Assembly (NCBI GenBank): GCA_009783295.1
Contig: WRHK01000042.1
Span: 1 to 32,744 of the forward strand
Length of the DNA stretch: 32,744 nt
Source: Promicromonosporaceae bacterium
GTDB lineage: Bacteria > Actinomycetota > Actinomycetes > Actinomycetales > Cellulomonadaceae
Direction of reading: 5' to 3'
In this document: positions 9,751 through 18,322 of the stretch, piece after piece
Layout of the letters: the number at the start of each line of letters is the position of its first letter
Position numbering within the stretch: position 1 is the stretch's first letter
Position numbers and translations under genes: made by a program
Notes under the pieces: model-generated
What the model was told of the DNA's origin: nothing
The model's database searches: none
Seen by the model: the letters and a program-made list of their open reading frames with translations, nothing else

Positions 9751-10875
9751 ATGCCCAGCCGTGCCCTGCCCCACTCCGCCCGCACCGTCCGCGAGCGCCG
9801 CCCCGTCGTGCTCGGGGTCGACCTGACGACGGCGGGCGCCCGCGCCCACCGCACGCCAGGTGCGGCGGTGCCGCGCCCGTTCGACGGCGAGCGGTTCACG
9901 CGCCTGGTCCGCACCGCCGACAAGGGCCTGCTCGACCTGGTGGTGCTCGACGAGCCCTTCCTGCTGCACCCCGGCCGGAGCCGCATGAGCGGCCGGCTGG
10001 ACGGTGCCGTGGCCGCGGCGCGCGTGGCCCCGCTGACGTCGGGCATCGGGCTGGTCGCGACGCTCGACACGATGCATCTGGAGCCGGCGCACGTCGCCGC
10101 GGCGATCGCCGCCGTGGACCGGGCGAGCAGCGGCCGTTCCGGCTGGCAGGTGGGCTGCCCGGCGGGGGTGTCGCCCACGGACGACCGCTGGCCCGCGAAG
10201 GTGGCCGCCGACGTTGCCCGCGTGGTGCGGGTGTGGGGCAACGAGGGCGACTCGGGGAGCGTGACGCTCGACGCCGAGGGCCGGGTCCGCGTCGACCACG
10301 ACGGCATCCGCTTCGCGGTGCGCCCTGCGCCGACGACGCACACTGCGCTTCCGCAGGGCCGCCCGCCGGTGGTCATGCGCGTGTACGACGAGCGGTGCAG
10401 CGGCGCCGCGGGCGCGAACGCCGATGTCGTGCGCATCGTCACCGCCGACCCGGAGCGTGCCCGTCAGCTCCGCGCAGCGGTGGCCGACGCCGCGGCGGCC
10501 GCAGGTCGTGACCCGCGCGCGGTGCGCGTGCTGACGGAGGCGTACGTGGTGCTGGCCGCGAACCGGGACGCCGCCGAGGCGCGCCTGGCGATGCTCGAGG
10601 CGCTCGAGCCCGGCGGCGTGGGCGGCGGGTCGCTCACGGTCGCGGGCACGCCCGCCCAGCTGGCCGGCGTCGTCCAGGAGTGGGTCGACGCCGGTGCCAC
10701 CGACGGGTTCCTGCTGCGGCCCGCGGCGCTCGACGCCGACCTCGAGGCGGTCGTGTCGGGCCTGGTGCCGATCCTGCAGCAGCGCGGCCTGTTCCGCCTC
10801 CAGCGCGACCCGGGGGCCACCCTGCAGGAGTCGCTCGGCCTCGGTCCCGAGCGCGAGCTCCTCGCGACCGGGTAG
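9751..10875 (+). CDS. LLM-class flavin-dependent oxidoreductase under SAM riboswitch control
   Basis: 374 residues from the ATG at 9751, which has GGAG 6 nt upstream. The alternative TTG at 9685 would lie inside the riboswitch and is rejected. The layout fits the luciferase-like monooxygenase superfamily (NtaA/SnaA/DszA-like): an early strand with FDGERFTRLVRTADKG, LLDLVVLDEPF, RVAPLTSGIGLVATL, the HLEPAHVAAAIAAVD helix and a C-terminal VAGTPAQLAGVVQEW-DGFLLRP segment. Such enzymes use reduced flavin and oxygen on varied substrates, including sulfonates and other organosulfur compounds. Control by a SAM sensor argues for a role in sulfur scavenging or methionine supply. The usual long insertion region is short, and the substrate cannot be read from the sequence. 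Confidence 0.85.
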   Translation: MPSRALPHSARTVRERRPVVLGVDLTTAGARAHRTPGAAVPRPFDGERFTRLVRTADKGLLDLVVLDEPFLLHPGRSRMSGRLDGAVAAARVAPLTSGIGLVATLDTMHLEPAHVAAAIAAVDRASSGRSGWQVGCPAGVSPTDDRWPAKVAADVARVVRVWGNEGDSGSVTLDAEGRVRVDHDGIRFAVRPAPTTHTALPQGRPPVVMRVYDERCSGAAGANADVVRIVTADPERARQLRAAVADAAAAAGRDPRAVRVLTEAYVVLAANRDAAEARLAMLEALEPGGVGGGSLTVAGTPAQLAGVVQEWVDAGATDGFLLRPAALDADLEAVVSGLVPILQQRGLFRLQRDPGATLQESLGLGPERELLATG

Positions 10876-10876
10876 G

Positions 10877-10882
10877 TAGGGT
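10877..10882 (+). promoter_or_regulatory. -10 box (TAGGGT) for leaderless start at 10889
   Basis: TAGGGT ends 6 nt before the ATG at 10889, the leaderless spacing. It follows the LLM stop codon by one base, so the next gene may have its own promoter as well as readthrough. Confidence 0.45.
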
Positions 10883-10888
10883 CGCCGT

Positions 10889-11410
10889 ATGGCGACGGTG
10901 CTCCCCTTCGACGGTCACGTGCCCGAGGTCGACCCGACGGCGTGGATCGCGCCCACGGCCACCCTGATCGGACGGGTGCGCATCGGCCCCCGCGCGAGCG
11001 TCTGGTACGGCGCGGTGCTGCGCGGCGACATGGACCAGATCGTGCTCGGGGAGGGCAGCAACCTCCAGGACAACGTGGTGGTCCACACCGACACGGGCGT
11101 GCCGACGCTGATCGGTGCGGGCGTCGGCGTCGGGCACGGGGCGATCGTCCACGGAGCCACGGTGGGCGACGGCGCGCTCGTGGGCATGGGCGCCACGCTG
11201 CTCAACCGGTCCGTGGTGGGCGAGGGCGCGTTCGTCGCGGCGGGTGCCCTGGTGCGCGAGGGCCAGGAGGTCCCGGCCCACCACCTGGCCGTGGGCGTCC
11301 CCGCGAAGGTGCGCGGCGAGCTGGACGACGCCGGCCGCGAGCGGGTGCACCGCAACGCGCTGGAGTACCAGGAGCTGGCGGCCCGCCACCGCGCGGCGAT
11401 GGGTGGCTGA
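10889..11410 (+). CDS. Gamma-carbonic anhydrase-like left-handed beta-helix protein
   Basis: 173 residues of hexapeptide repeats ([LIV]GxGxxVG-type turns) from about residue 20 to 130, then a C-terminal helix. This is the trimeric gamma-class fold. The putative zinc ligands are His66, His83 and His88, and the conserved R45-G-D47 and Q60-D61-N62 are present, so metal binding and carbonic anhydrase activity are possible. Many relatives are annotated only as gamma carbonic anhydrase family or acyl/acetyltransferase-like proteins, and activity is not assured. It starts 13 bp after the LLM gene on the same strand. A bidirectional hairpin follows. Confidence 0.88.
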   Translation: MATVLPFDGHVPEVDPTAWIAPTATLIGRVRIGPRASVWYGAVLRGDMDQIVLGEGSNLQDNVVVHTDTGVPTLIGAGVGVGHGAIVHGATVGDGALVGMGATLLNRSVVGEGAFVAAGALVREGQEVPAHHLAVGVPAKVRGELDDAGRERVHRNALEYQELAARHRAAMGG

Positions 11411-11430
11411 GCCCGCCGAAGCTTCCTGTT

Positions 11431-11497
11431 CAGGTCGGCGGGAAGAGATCAGTTCGGCGGCCCGGAACCGCCGATCCGATCCGCAACCACCGACCTG
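11431..11497. terminator. Bidirectional hairpin between convergent genes
   Basis: Outer arms CAGGTCGG (11431-11438) and CCGACCTG (11490-11497) are perfectly complementary. They enclose an inner CGGCGG/CCGCCG hairpin (11455-11473). The element sits between genes ending at 11410 (+) and 11499 (-). Confidence 0.5.
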
Positions 11498-11498
11498 A

Positions 11499-12197
11499 TC
11501 ACGAACCGGAGGGCGAACGCACCGTCCCGAACGTCAGCTCGCGCCGCACCCGGAACCCCAGGCGGTCGTACAGCACCCGCGCCGGGTTCGCCGCGGTCGT
11601 GTGCAGGTAGACCCCGTCGCCGCGCTCGCGGATGTGGTGCGCGACGTCGCGCACCAGCCGCGCCGCGAACCCCTGCCCCCGGTAGGCGGGGTCGGTCGCG
11701 ACGGCACTGATCTCGGTCCAGCCGGGCGGCCGGGTGCGCTCGCCGGCCATGGCCACGAGCGCGCCGTCGCGCCGGATGCCGACATACCGCCCCATGACGT
11801 GCGTGCGCGGCAGGAACGGCCCGGGCTGGGTGCGGGCGATGAGGTCGAGCATCTCGGGCACGTCGTCGGCGCCCAGCTCGACGGCCTCGGGGTCCGCCCG
11901 CGTCTCCAGGCGGTCGGTCTCCACGAGCTGGACGCCCGCGAGCGTGAAGGTGACCTCCCAGCCGGGCGGCAGCGCGACGTCGTCGGGCGGCAGCGCGAAG
12001 TCCGCGCCCGGGCCCACCAGGTCGACGATCGCCGCCCAGACGCCGGGGGAGTGCCAGTCGCGCACGGCGGTGAAGGAGCAGACGTCGGGCTGGAAGCGCC
12101 GCGCGTCGCCGTCGCCGACCGCCAGGTGTGCCAGCGGGCCGGTCAGCGCGGCCCACACGGCGTCGTCGAGGATCTCTTCGTTCGGTGCGCCACTCAT
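11499..12197 (-). CDS. GNAT-family N-acetyltransferase
   Basis: 232 residues. The C-terminal half carries the GNAT acetyl-CoA site: VATDPAYRGQGFAARLV (motif A, R-G-Q-G) and a following NPARVLYDRLGF (motif B). The N-terminal half is a less conserved domain, as in two-part actinobacterial acetyltransferases annotated as FR47-like. It transfers an acetyl group from acetyl-CoA to an unknown amine. I used the ATG at 12197; a GTG one codon earlier (12200) lies 5 nt after a TAGCAT box (12206-12211) and may be the leaderless start. The formate/nitrite transporter lies 19 bp upstream on the same strand. Confidence 0.88.
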   Translation of the reverse strand: MSGAPNEEILDDAVWAALTGPLAHLAVGDGDARRFQPDVCSFTAVRDWHSPGVWAAIVDLVGPGADFALPPDDVALPPGWEVTFTLAGVQLVETDRLETRADPEAVELGADDVPEMLDLIARTQPGPFLPRTHVMGRYVGIRRDGALVAMAGERTRPPGWTEISAVATDPAYRGQGFAARLVRDVAHHIRERGDGVYLHTTAANPARVLYDRLGFRVRRELTFGTVRSPSGS

Positions 12198-12216
12198 CAC
12201 CGGTGATGCTAAGCGC

Positions 12217-13116
12217 TCATTGGACGCCGTCGGACAGGCCGTCGCCCTGCTTCCAGGGCAGCGTCCCGCGCTGCGACACCCACAGGCCCATGGCGGTGAA
12301 CACGAGCGCGCCGACCACGTTGCCGACCAGGACGGGGATCTCGTTGGTGAGCCACCAGTCGCCGAACGTGATGGGTGCGCCCACCAGCATGGCGGACGGG
12401 ATCACGAACAGGTTGACCACCGAGTGCTCCCACCCGAGGGCGAAGAACAGGAAGATCGGCATCCAGATGGCGGCGATGCGCGCGCCGGTGGAGCGCGTGG
12501 TCATGCCCATGACGGCGCCGAGCGAGACCAGCCAGTTGCACAGCACCGCGCGCAGGAACACGAGCGCCAGCCCGGTGCCGGTGCCGAGCGCCTGGTAGCC
12601 GAGCGTCTTGTGCTCGGCGAGCTCGATGATCCAGTGGATCAGGGGGGTGTCGTAGCTGTGCCCCATGTCGGAGGCCGTGGCCCAGAAGGCGAACGCGAAG
12701 AGCCCGCAGCCGACGACGTGCCCCCCAACCGCCACGAGGATCGTGCGGAGGGTGTCTCGCCCGGTGGCCCGCTTGCGCCACCACGCGAGGGGCACCAGGC
12801 CCATCGACGACGTGACGAGCTCGAGCCCCAGCAGGATCACGACGACGAACGCGATGGGGAACACGAACGCCCCGAGCACCGGGACGCCCGTCTGCGTGAT
12901 GACGGTCCCGGCCAGCATGACGACGGCGCCGAACACGAACGACCCGAGCACCGCCTGCACGAACACCTTGCCTGAGGTGCGGTGGGCCTTGTAGGCGCCG
13001 GACTCCACCATCCGGTCGACGACGTCGGTGGGCACGCGGTCGCGGGCGGCCTCGGGCAGTCGGTCGGGGTGCTGCACGGGCGCGGCGGCGCCCTCGGGGG
13101 TCAGGACAGGGGACAC
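12217..13116 (-). CDS. Formate/nitrite transporter (FNT) family protein
   Basis: 299 residues from the GTG at 13116, chosen because GAGG is 5 nt upstream and the family N-terminus fits; the same frame stays open far upstream as a shadow of the opposite RNB gene. An N-terminal cytoplasmic tail of about 50 residues is followed by six hydrophobic segments. FNT hallmarks are RAVLCNWLVSLGAVMG and FALGWEHSVVNLF. FNT pentamers conduct formate, nitrite or hydrosulfide across the membrane; which one here is unknown. A perfect TGGTAAGACCA operator overlaps the likely promoter (13142-13158). Divergent from the RNB gene; GNAT follows 19 bp downstream and may be co-transcribed. Confidence 0.9.
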   Translation of the reverse strand: MSPVLTPEGAAAPVQHPDRLPEAARDRVPTDVVDRMVESGAYKAHRTSGKVFVQAVLGSFVFGAVVMLAGTVITQTGVPVLGAFVFPIAFVVVILLGLELVTSSMGLVPLAWWRKRATGRDTLRTILVAVGGHVVGCGLFAFAFWATASDMGHSYDTPLIHWIIELAEHKTLGYQALGTGTGLALVFLRAVLCNWLVSLGAVMGMTTRSTGARIAAIWMPIFLFFALGWEHSVVNLFVIPSAMLVGAPITFGDWWLTNEIPVLVGNVVGALVFTAMGLWVSQRGTLPWKQGDGLSDGVQ

Positions 13117-13141
13117 GACTGCCTCGGGCTCTCGCGGGTGT

Positions 13142-13154
13142 GTGGTAAGACCAC
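13142..13154. promoter_or_regulatory. GntR/FadR-type operator GTGGT-AAG-ACCAC at the FNT promoter
   Basis: A perfect 5+3+5 inverted repeat lies 26 bp upstream of the FNT GTG. On the minus strand it touches a TACAGT -10 box (13153-13158). The core TGGTNNNACCA is the known operator type of FadR-subfamily GntR repressors (FadR, PdhR, LldR). Repression by binding at the transcription start is inferred. Confidence 0.6.
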
Positions 13155-13257
13155 TGTAGCCGGATGGTTGCCGCGGTGCATCACCGGGCGCCAGGCGGTC
13201 GATGCGGCCGGGAGCGCCGTCCGGCGCCGTCGCCGCGCCGTCTGCGCTGCTCGGCCC

Positions 13258-13263
13258 TAGTGT
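13258..13263 (+). promoter_or_regulatory. -10 box (TAGTGT) for leaderless RNB gene
   Basis: TAGTGT ends 6 nt before the GTG at 13270. There is no purine-rich ribosome binding site, so a leaderless transcript is likely. Confidence 0.5.
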
Positions 13264-13269
13264 CGGGAC

Positions 13270-14748
13270 GTGCCCACCCGTCATCTGAGCCTGTCCTCGA
13301 CCACCTCGGAGGAGGTCCGTTCCGCGCTCGCGGCGCTGCGTGCGGAGATCGGCCTGCCTGCGATGTTCCCGCCCGCCGTGCTCGACGAGGCCAGGGCCGC
13401 CGCGCAGCGCGAGATCACGCGCGACCGCCAGGACCGCCGGGACGTCGAGTTCGTGACGATCGACCCGCCCGGCTCGATGGACCTCGACCAGGCCGTGCAC
13501 GTCGCGTCGTCGGGCGACGGGTACATCGTGCGGTACGCGATCGCCGACCTCGCGGCGTTCGTCACACCGGGCAGCCCGCTCGACCTGGAGGTCAACCGCC
13601 GCGGCACCACGGTCTACGGGCCCGACACCCGCACGCCCCTGCACCCGCCCGTGCTCTCGGAGGGCGCCGCGAGCCTGCTCCCCGACGAGGACCGCCCCGC
13701 GGCCCTGTGGACCATCGGCCTGGACGCGCACGGCGAGATGACGTCGGCCAGCGTGGTGCGCGCGCTCGTGCGCTCGCGCGCGCGGCTCACGTACGGCGAG
13801 GTGCAGTCCGCGCTCGACGCCGGCACCGCCCCGGAGTCGCTCCAGCTCCTGGCCGACGTCGGCCGGCTGCGCGAGGAGCGCGAGCGCGACCGCGGCGGCG
13901 TCTCCCTCGACGTCCCCGAGCAGGAGGTCGGCGAGCACGACGGCCGGTTCAGCCTCGCGTTCCGCCGCACCCTGCCCGTCGAGGGCTGGAACGCCCAGAT
14001 CTCCCTGCTCACGGGCATCGCCGCCGCGCGCATGATGCGCGAGGCCGGGGTGGGCATCTTCCGCACGCTCCCGCCCGCCGACCCGCGCGACCTCGCCCGC
14101 CTGCACCGCACGGCCACGGCGCTCGGCATCGAGTGGCCCGACGACGAGCCCTACGCCGCGCTGCTGGGCCACCTCGAGTCGCGCAAGCCCGCGCACGCGG
14201 CGTTCCTCAACGAGGCCACCACGCTGTTCCGCGGGGCCGACTACGTCGCGTTCGGCGTCCCGGGCGACGACGGCACCACCGTCCGCCTCCCGGCCCCGGG
14301 GGAGGACAGCCTCGTGCGGCACTCGGCGATCGCGGCCGAGTACGCGCACGTCACGGCCCCGCTGCGCCGCCTGGTCGACCGGTACGGCACCGAGGTGTGC
14401 CTGGCGCACTCCGCGGGCCGCGACGTGCCCCGCTGGGTCGCCGACGCCCTGCCCCGCCTGCCGCGCACCATGGCCTCGACCGGCCACACGGCGGCGTCGT
14501 TCGAGCGCTCGTGCGTCGACATCGTCGAGGCGGCGCTGCTCCAGGGGCGCGTCGGACAGCAGTTCGACGGCGTCGTCGTCGAGGTCGAGGACCACCACGG
14601 CAAGCCCACCAACCGCGGCGAGGTGGTGCTGCGCGACCCCGCCGTGCGCGCCCGCGTCGACGGCGACGACCTGCCGCTGGGCCGGCGCGCCAAGGTCACG
14701 CTCGCCGAGGCGTCGATCCCGGGCCGCTCGGTCCGCTTCACGCTCTGA
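13270..14748 (+). CDS. RNB-domain exoribonuclease (RNase II/R family, short actinobacterial form)
   Basis: 492 residues, GTG start. The RNB catalytic centre is visible as [18 protein letters not shown] at about residues 62-79 (Asp residues bind Mg), followed by [12 protein letters not shown] and the [16 protein letters not shown] segment; a [11 protein letters not shown] motif lies near residue 364. These enzymes degrade RNA 3' to 5'. The protein lacks the N-terminal cold-shock domains of RNase R, and its C-terminal part (about 430-492) is only a short basic beta-rich tail, so it is the compact form common in actinobacteria. Its stop overlaps the next start (TGATG), implying coupled translation. 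It is divergent from the FNT gene. Confidence 0.92.
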   Translation: MPTRHLSLSSTTSEEVRSALAALRAEIGLPAMFPPAVLDEARAAAQREITRDRQDRRDVEFVTIDPPGSMDLDQAVHVASSGDGYIVRYAIADLAAFVTPGSPLDLEVNRRGTTVYGPDTRTPLHPPVLSEGAASLLPDEDRPAALWTIGLDAHGEMTSASVVRALVRSRARLTYGEVQSALDAGTAPESLQLLADVGRLREERERDRGGVSLDVPEQEVGEHDGRFSLAFRRTLPVEGWNAQISLLTGIAAARMMREAGVGIFRTLPPADPRDLARLHRTATALGIEWPDDEPYAALLGHLESRKPAHAAFLNEATTLFRGADYVAFGVPGDDGTTVRLPAPGEDSLVRHSAIAAEYAHVTAPLRRLVDRYGTEVCLAHSAGRDVPRWVADALPRLPRTMASTGHTAASFERSCVDIVEAALLQGRVGQQFDGVVVEVEDHHGKPTNRGEVVLRDPAVRARVDGDDLPLGRRAKVTLAEASIPGRSVRFTL

Positions 14749-15119
14749 TGCCGCCACGTCGCCGCACCGACCCCGCGGCCGGGCGCGCTGCGGTGCAGGC
14801 CTGGCTGCGCGGCGCGGCGGAGCGCCCGCAGCGCACGGCGGCGGTGCGCTTCACGCTCGAGGAGCTCGCGGACGTCGCGCCCGGGAGCTCCGTCGAGGTG
14901 CGCGTCCCGCCCGCCGGTGCCGTCCAGGCGGTGCAGGGCCCGCGTCACACGCGCGGCACGCCGCCCAACGTCGTCGAGACCGACGTCGAGACCTGGCTGG
15001 CCCTGGCGACGGGCCGCCTGACGTGGGCGGACGCCGTCGCCGAGGGTCGCGTGCGCGCCTCTGGGGAGCGCGCCGACCTGTCGGCCTACCTCCCGCTGCA
15101 GGCGGCCCGCGCCCGCTGA
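14748..15119 (+). CDS. Sterol-carrier-family-like small protein
   Basis: 123 residues; the ATG at 14748 overlaps the RNB stop by one base. The order of segments ([23 protein letters not shown], a [33 protein letters not shown] region and a short tail) resembles actinobacterial proteins of the bacterial SCP-2/sterol carrier type, in which the W-L-x-L-x-T-G segment is conserved. These bind lipophilic ligands or serve as accessory domains; the function here is unknown. In related genomes, as I recall, this gene often precedes purF, as it nearly does here. Assignment is by motif memory. Confidence 0.75.
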   Translation: MPPRRRTDPAAGRAAVQAWLRGAAERPQRTAAVRFTLEELADVAPGSSVEVRVPPAGAVQAVQGPRHTRGTPPNVVETDVETWLALATGRLTWADAVAEGRVRASGERADLSAYLPLQAARAR

Positions 15120-15146
15120 GCCGGTCAGCGCCCCCGCGGCCGCGGC

Positions 15147-15152
15147 TACCCT
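15147..15152 (+). promoter_or_regulatory. -10 box (TACCCT) for leaderless start at 15160
   Basis: TACCCT ends 7 nt before the GTG at 15160. No ribosome binding site is seen. Confidence 0.5.
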
Positions 15153-15159
15153 GGGCCTT

Positions 15160-15501
15160 GTGAGCACCGAGCAGCCCGCCCCCGAGCAGCCCGCAGAGCA
15201 GCCCGCCGACGACGTCGAGATCCGGTCCTTCGTCGACCCGGCGACGGTGCGGCGCGCCCCGCGGTACAAGCCGTTCTTCATCGTCGGCGTGGTCGCGGGC
15301 ATCGTCATCGGCCTGGCGTTCGGCGAGCACCTGCTCAACACCTTCGTGCCGGGCCGCGACCTGCCGCTGGGCAAGCCCGGCGTGTGGCTCACCGTCGTCG
15401 TCATGGGCACCACCGCGCTGACCACGCTGATCACGGGCGTGCTCCTCATCACCATCGACCGCCGCTCGATGCGTCGACATGACGCCAAGCGGGGCGTGTG
15501 A
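15160..15501 (+). CDS. Small membrane protein with two transmembrane helices, upstream of purF
   Basis: 113 residues, GTG start. A Glu/Gln/Pro-rich cytoplasmic tail of about 40 residues is followed by two hydrophobic helices (about residues 44-66 and 78-100) and a short basic C-terminus (DRRSMRRHDAKR). The pattern suggests a two-pass inner-membrane protein with both ends in the cytoplasm. I do not recognise a named function. It ends 10 bp before purF, so it may be co-transcribed with the purine genes. Confidence 0.8.
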   Translation: MSTEQPAPEQPAEQPADDVEIRSFVDPATVRRAPRYKPFFIVGVVAGIVIGLAFGEHLLNTFVPGRDLPLGKPGVWLTVVVMGTTALTTLITGVLLITIDRRSMRRHDAKRGV

Positions 15502-15511
15502 TACTTGAGGC

Positions 15512-17059
15512 ATGCCTCTGCGCCCTGACGGACGCCTCAACCATGACCTGATGCCCGGCGAGAAGGGACCCCAGGACGCCTGCGGGGTCTTCGGAGTCTG
15601 GGCCCCCGGCGAGGAGGTCGCGAAGCTCGCGTACTTCGGCCTCTACGCCCTCCAGCACCGCGGGCAGGAGTCCGCCGGCATCGCCACCTCGAACGGTGAG
15701 CAGATCCTCGTCTACAAGGACATGGGCCTCGTGTCCCAGGTCTTCGACGAGACGTCGCTCGGCGCCCTCCAGGGCCACATCGCCGTCGGGCACTGCCGGT
15801 ACTCCACCACGGGTGGAGTGACCTGGGAGAACGCCCAGCCGACGCTCGGTGCTACCGCGTCCGGCACCGTGGCCCTGGGCCACAACGGCAACCTCACCAA
15901 CTCCGCGGAGCTGGTGAACCTCGTCGCAGAGCGCTACGGCGCCCAGCGCCGCGGCGAGCTCGCGCGCGGCAACACCACCGACACGGCGCTGGTCACGGCG
16001 CTGCTCGCCGGCGACGCCGACCACACGCTGGAGCAGACCGCCCTCGAGGTGCTGCCCCGCCTGCGCGGCGCGTTCTCGCTCGTCTTCATGGACGAGCGCA
16101 CGCTCTACGCCGCCCGCGACCCGCAGGGTGTGCGCCCGCTGGTGCTCGGCCGCCTCGAGCGCGGCTGGGTGGTCGCCTCCGAGACGCCGGCCCTCGACAT
16201 CGTGGGTGCGTCGTACGTCCGCGAGGTCGAGCCGGGCGAGCTCATCATGATCGACGGCGACGGCCTGCGCTCCACGCGCTTCGCCGAGGTCAAGCGCGCC
16301 GGCTGTGTCTTCGAGTACGTCTACCTGGCCCGCCCCGACACCGTCATCTCCGGCCGGTCCGTGCACGCGGCCCGCGTCGAGATGGGCCGTGCGCTGGCCA
16401 AGGAGCACCCCGTCGACGCCGACCTGGTCATCCCCACCCCGGAGTCCGGCACGCCGGCGGCCGTCGGGTACGCCCAGGAGTCGGGTATCCCGTTCGGGCA
16501 GGGCCTCACCAAGAACGCGTACGTGGGCCGCACGTTCATCCAGCCGTCCGACACGCTGCGGCAGCTGGGCATCCGCCTCAAGCTCAACCCGCTGCGCGAG
16601 GTCATCCGCGGCAAGCGCCTGGTCGTGGTCGACGACTCGATCGTGCGCGGCAACACGCAGCGCGCCCTGGTGCGCATGCTGCGCGAGGCCGGCGCGGCCG
16701 AGGTGCACATCCGCATCTCCTCGCCCCCCGTGAAGTGGCCTTGCTTCTACGGCATCGACTTCGCCTCCCGCGCCGAGCTCATCGCCAACGGCCTGGCCGT
16801 GGACGAGATCGGCCAGTCGCTGGGTGCCGACTCGCTCGGCTACATCTCCCTCGACGGCATGATCGCCGCGACCCGCCAGGCGGAGTCGCAGCTGTGCACG
16901 GCGTGCTTCACCGGCAAGTACCCGATCGAGCTGCCGCCCGCCGACCAGCTCGGCAAGCACCTGCTCGAGCAGGAGGAGCTGCCGCTGGGTGCGCCCGAGG
17001 ACGGCCTGCACACGCTGTCCGTCGCCTCGGGCGGCGCCGGAGCCCTCGCCCACCCGTGA
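15512..17059 (+). CDS. purF: Amidophosphoribosyltransferase
   Basis: 515 residues. It makes 5-phosphoribosylamine from PRPP and glutamine, the first step of purine synthesis. The N-terminal glutaminase begins at Cys24 (DACGVFGVW), implying removal of a 23-residue propeptide as in the Bacillus-type enzyme. The PRPP loop is RLVVVDDSIVRGNT near residue 370. Cysteines in AGCVFEY, PCFYGID and QLCTACFTGKYP match the four ligands of the Bacillus-type [4Fe-4S] cluster. ATG at 15512 follows GAGG closely; a GATACT box 6 nt before the ATG could also serve a leaderless transcript. purM follows after an 81-bp hairpin-rich spacer. Confidence 0.97.
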   Translation: MPLRPDGRLNHDLMPGEKGPQDACGVFGVWAPGEEVAKLAYFGLYALQHRGQESAGIATSNGEQILVYKDMGLVSQVFDETSLGALQGHIAVGHCRYSTTGGVTWENAQPTLGATASGTVALGHNGNLTNSAELVNLVAERYGAQRRGELARGNTTDTALVTALLAGDADHTLEQTALEVLPRLRGAFSLVFMDERTLYAARDPQGVRPLVLGRLERGWVVASETPALDIVGASYVREVEPGELIMIDGDGLRSTRFAEVKRAGCVFEYVYLARPDTVISGRSVHAARVEMGRALAKEHPVDADLVIPTPESGTPAAVGYAQESGIPFGQGLTKNAYVGRTFIQPSDTLRQLGIRLKLNPLREVIRGKRLVVVDDSIVRGNTQRALVRMLREAGAAEVHIRISSPPVKWPCFYGIDFASRAELIANGLAVDEIGQSLGADSLGYISLDGMIAATRQAESQLCTACFTGKYPIELPPADQLGKHLLEQEELPLGAPEDGLHTLSVASGGAGALAHP

Positions 17060-17067
17060 CCCACCCC

Positions 17068-17125
17068 GGTGGTCGAGCCCGTCGCGACCACCATCCGACG
17101 ACCGATGGTGGTTCCGACAACCACC
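17068..17125 (+). promoter_or_regulatory. Alternating hairpin segments between purF and purM (attenuator-like)
   Basis: Four segments alternate in sense: GGTGGTCG (17068), its complement CGACCACC (17085-17092) within ACCACCATC, GATGGTGGTT (17104-17113) and AACCACC (17119-17125). They allow hairpins 1:2 (17068-17092) and 3:4 (17107-17125), or the exclusive 2:3 hairpin (17087-17112, 9-bp stem). The set ends 6 nt before the GGGAG ribosome binding site of purM. The geometry is that of an attenuator or translational switch; alternatively it is a decayed REP-like element. Confidence 0.5.
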
Positions 17126-17140
17126 GGCCAGGGAGACATC

Positions 17141-18262
17141 GTGACCAGCAGTGACCCGACCACCGGCCTCACCTACGCCTCTGCGGGCGTCGACACCGAG
17201 GCGGGTGACAAGGCCGTCGAGCTGATGAAGGACGCCGTGCGCCGCACGCACGGCCCGGCGGTGCTCGGGGGCGTGGGCGGGTTCGCCGGCCTCTTCGACC
17301 TGTCGGACTTCGCGCAGTACCGCAAGCCGCTCCTGGCGACGTCGACCGACGGCGTGGGCACCAAGGTGGCCATCGCGCAGGCGATGGACAAGCACGACAC
17401 CATCGGGTTCGACCTGGTGGGCATGGTCGTGGACGACATCGTGGTGGTGGGCGCCAAGCCGCTGTTCATGACCGACTACATCGCCACCGGGCGCGTGGTG
17501 CCGGAGCGCATCGCCGACATCGTGCGCGGCATCGCGCAGGCGTGCGAGGTCGCCGGCACAGCCTTGGTGGGCGGGGAGACGGCGGAGCACCCCGGCCTGC
17601 TCGCCCCCGACGAGTACGACGTCGCGGGCGCCGCGACCGGCATCGTCGAGGCCGACCGTGTGCTGGGCCCGGACCGGGTGCGCGCCGGCGACGTGCTCAT
17701 CGCCATGGCCTCGTCGGGCCTGCACAGCAACGGCTACTCGCTGGTGCGCGCCGTCGTGAAGCACGCCGGATGGGAGCTGGACAGGCACGTGGACGAGCTG
17801 GGCCGCACCCTCGGCGAGGAGCTGCTCGAGCCGACGCGCGTCTACGCGTCCGACGTGCTGGCCCTCGCGGCCGACGACGCCGCGCAGGTCCACGCGTTCA
17901 CGCACGTCACGGGTGGCGGGCTCGCCGCCAACCTGGCACGCGTGCTGCCCACCGGCCTGGTGGCGACGGTCGACCGCGCGTCGTGGCAGGTGCCCGCCGT
18001 GTTCGGCATGGTCCGCACGCTGGGCCAGGTGCCGACGTCGGACATCGAGGGCACGCTGAACCTGGGTGTGGGCATGGTCGCGGTGGTGGGTGCCGAGGGC
18101 GCGGACGCCGCGCTGGCGCGCCTGGCGGCGCTGGGTGTCCCCGCGTGGGAGCTCGGCACGGTCGCTGCGCTGGACCCGGACGCGTCCCGCGAGGGGCTCG
18201 TCGCCGGCACCAAGGGTGTGGACGGCGGCGCCGTCCGGCTGGTCAACGACTACCGGTTCTGA
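17141..18262 (+). CDS. purM: Phosphoribosylformylglycinamidine cyclo-ligase (AIR synthetase)
   Basis: 373 residues from the GTG at 17141, chosen because AGGGAG lies 5 nt upstream; the open frame back to 17069 is Thr/Pro-rich and lies over hairpins. It closes FGAM to AIR with ATP, the step after PurL. Conserved segments: YASAGVDTEAGDKAV near residue 12, TSTDGVGTKV near 70, GFDLVGMVVDDIVVVGAKP near 90 and VGGETAEHPG near 143. Directly downstream of purF with an unusual structured leader, and followed by a strong terminator. The purF-purM pair plus purL in the same window makes a local purine cluster without purQ/S/N/H. Confidence 0.97.
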   Translation: MTSSDPTTGLTYASAGVDTEAGDKAVELMKDAVRRTHGPAVLGGVGGFAGLFDLSDFAQYRKPLLATSTDGVGTKVAIAQAMDKHDTIGFDLVGMVVDDIVVVGAKPLFMTDYIATGRVVPERIADIVRGIAQACEVAGTALVGGETAEHPGLLAPDEYDVAGAATGIVEADRVLGPDRVRAGDVLIAMASSGLHSNGYSLVRAVVKHAGWELDRHVDELGRTLGEELLEPTRVYASDVLALAADDAAQVHAFTHVTGGGLAANLARVLPTGLVATVDRASWQVPAVFGMVRTLGQVPTSDIEGTLNLGVGMVAVVGAEGADAALARLAALGVPAWELGTVAALDPDASREGLVAGTKGVDGGAVRLVNDYRF

Positions 18263-18268
18263 CCGTCG

Positions 18269-18301
18269 AACAGGGGCCCGGGCGTTGCCCGGGCCCCTGT
18301 T
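18269..18301 (+). terminator. Strong terminator after purM
   Basis: A perfect 15-bp stem (18269-18283 with 18287-18301) with a GTT loop, 7 bp after the purM stop. Confidence 0.85.
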
Positions 18302-18322
18302 GCGAGCTGGTGATGCGCTGCG

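Noticed and set aside
13270-14748. RNB gene as full RNase R (rnr)
   Set aside because: At 492 residues it lacks the N-terminal cold-shock domains and a proper S1 domain, so no rnr symbol is given.
12217-14757. 846-codon minus-strand open frame
   Set aside because: Only the last 299 codons encode the FNT protein; the rest is the antisense of the RNB gene with low-complexity Arg/Ala/Gly sequence.
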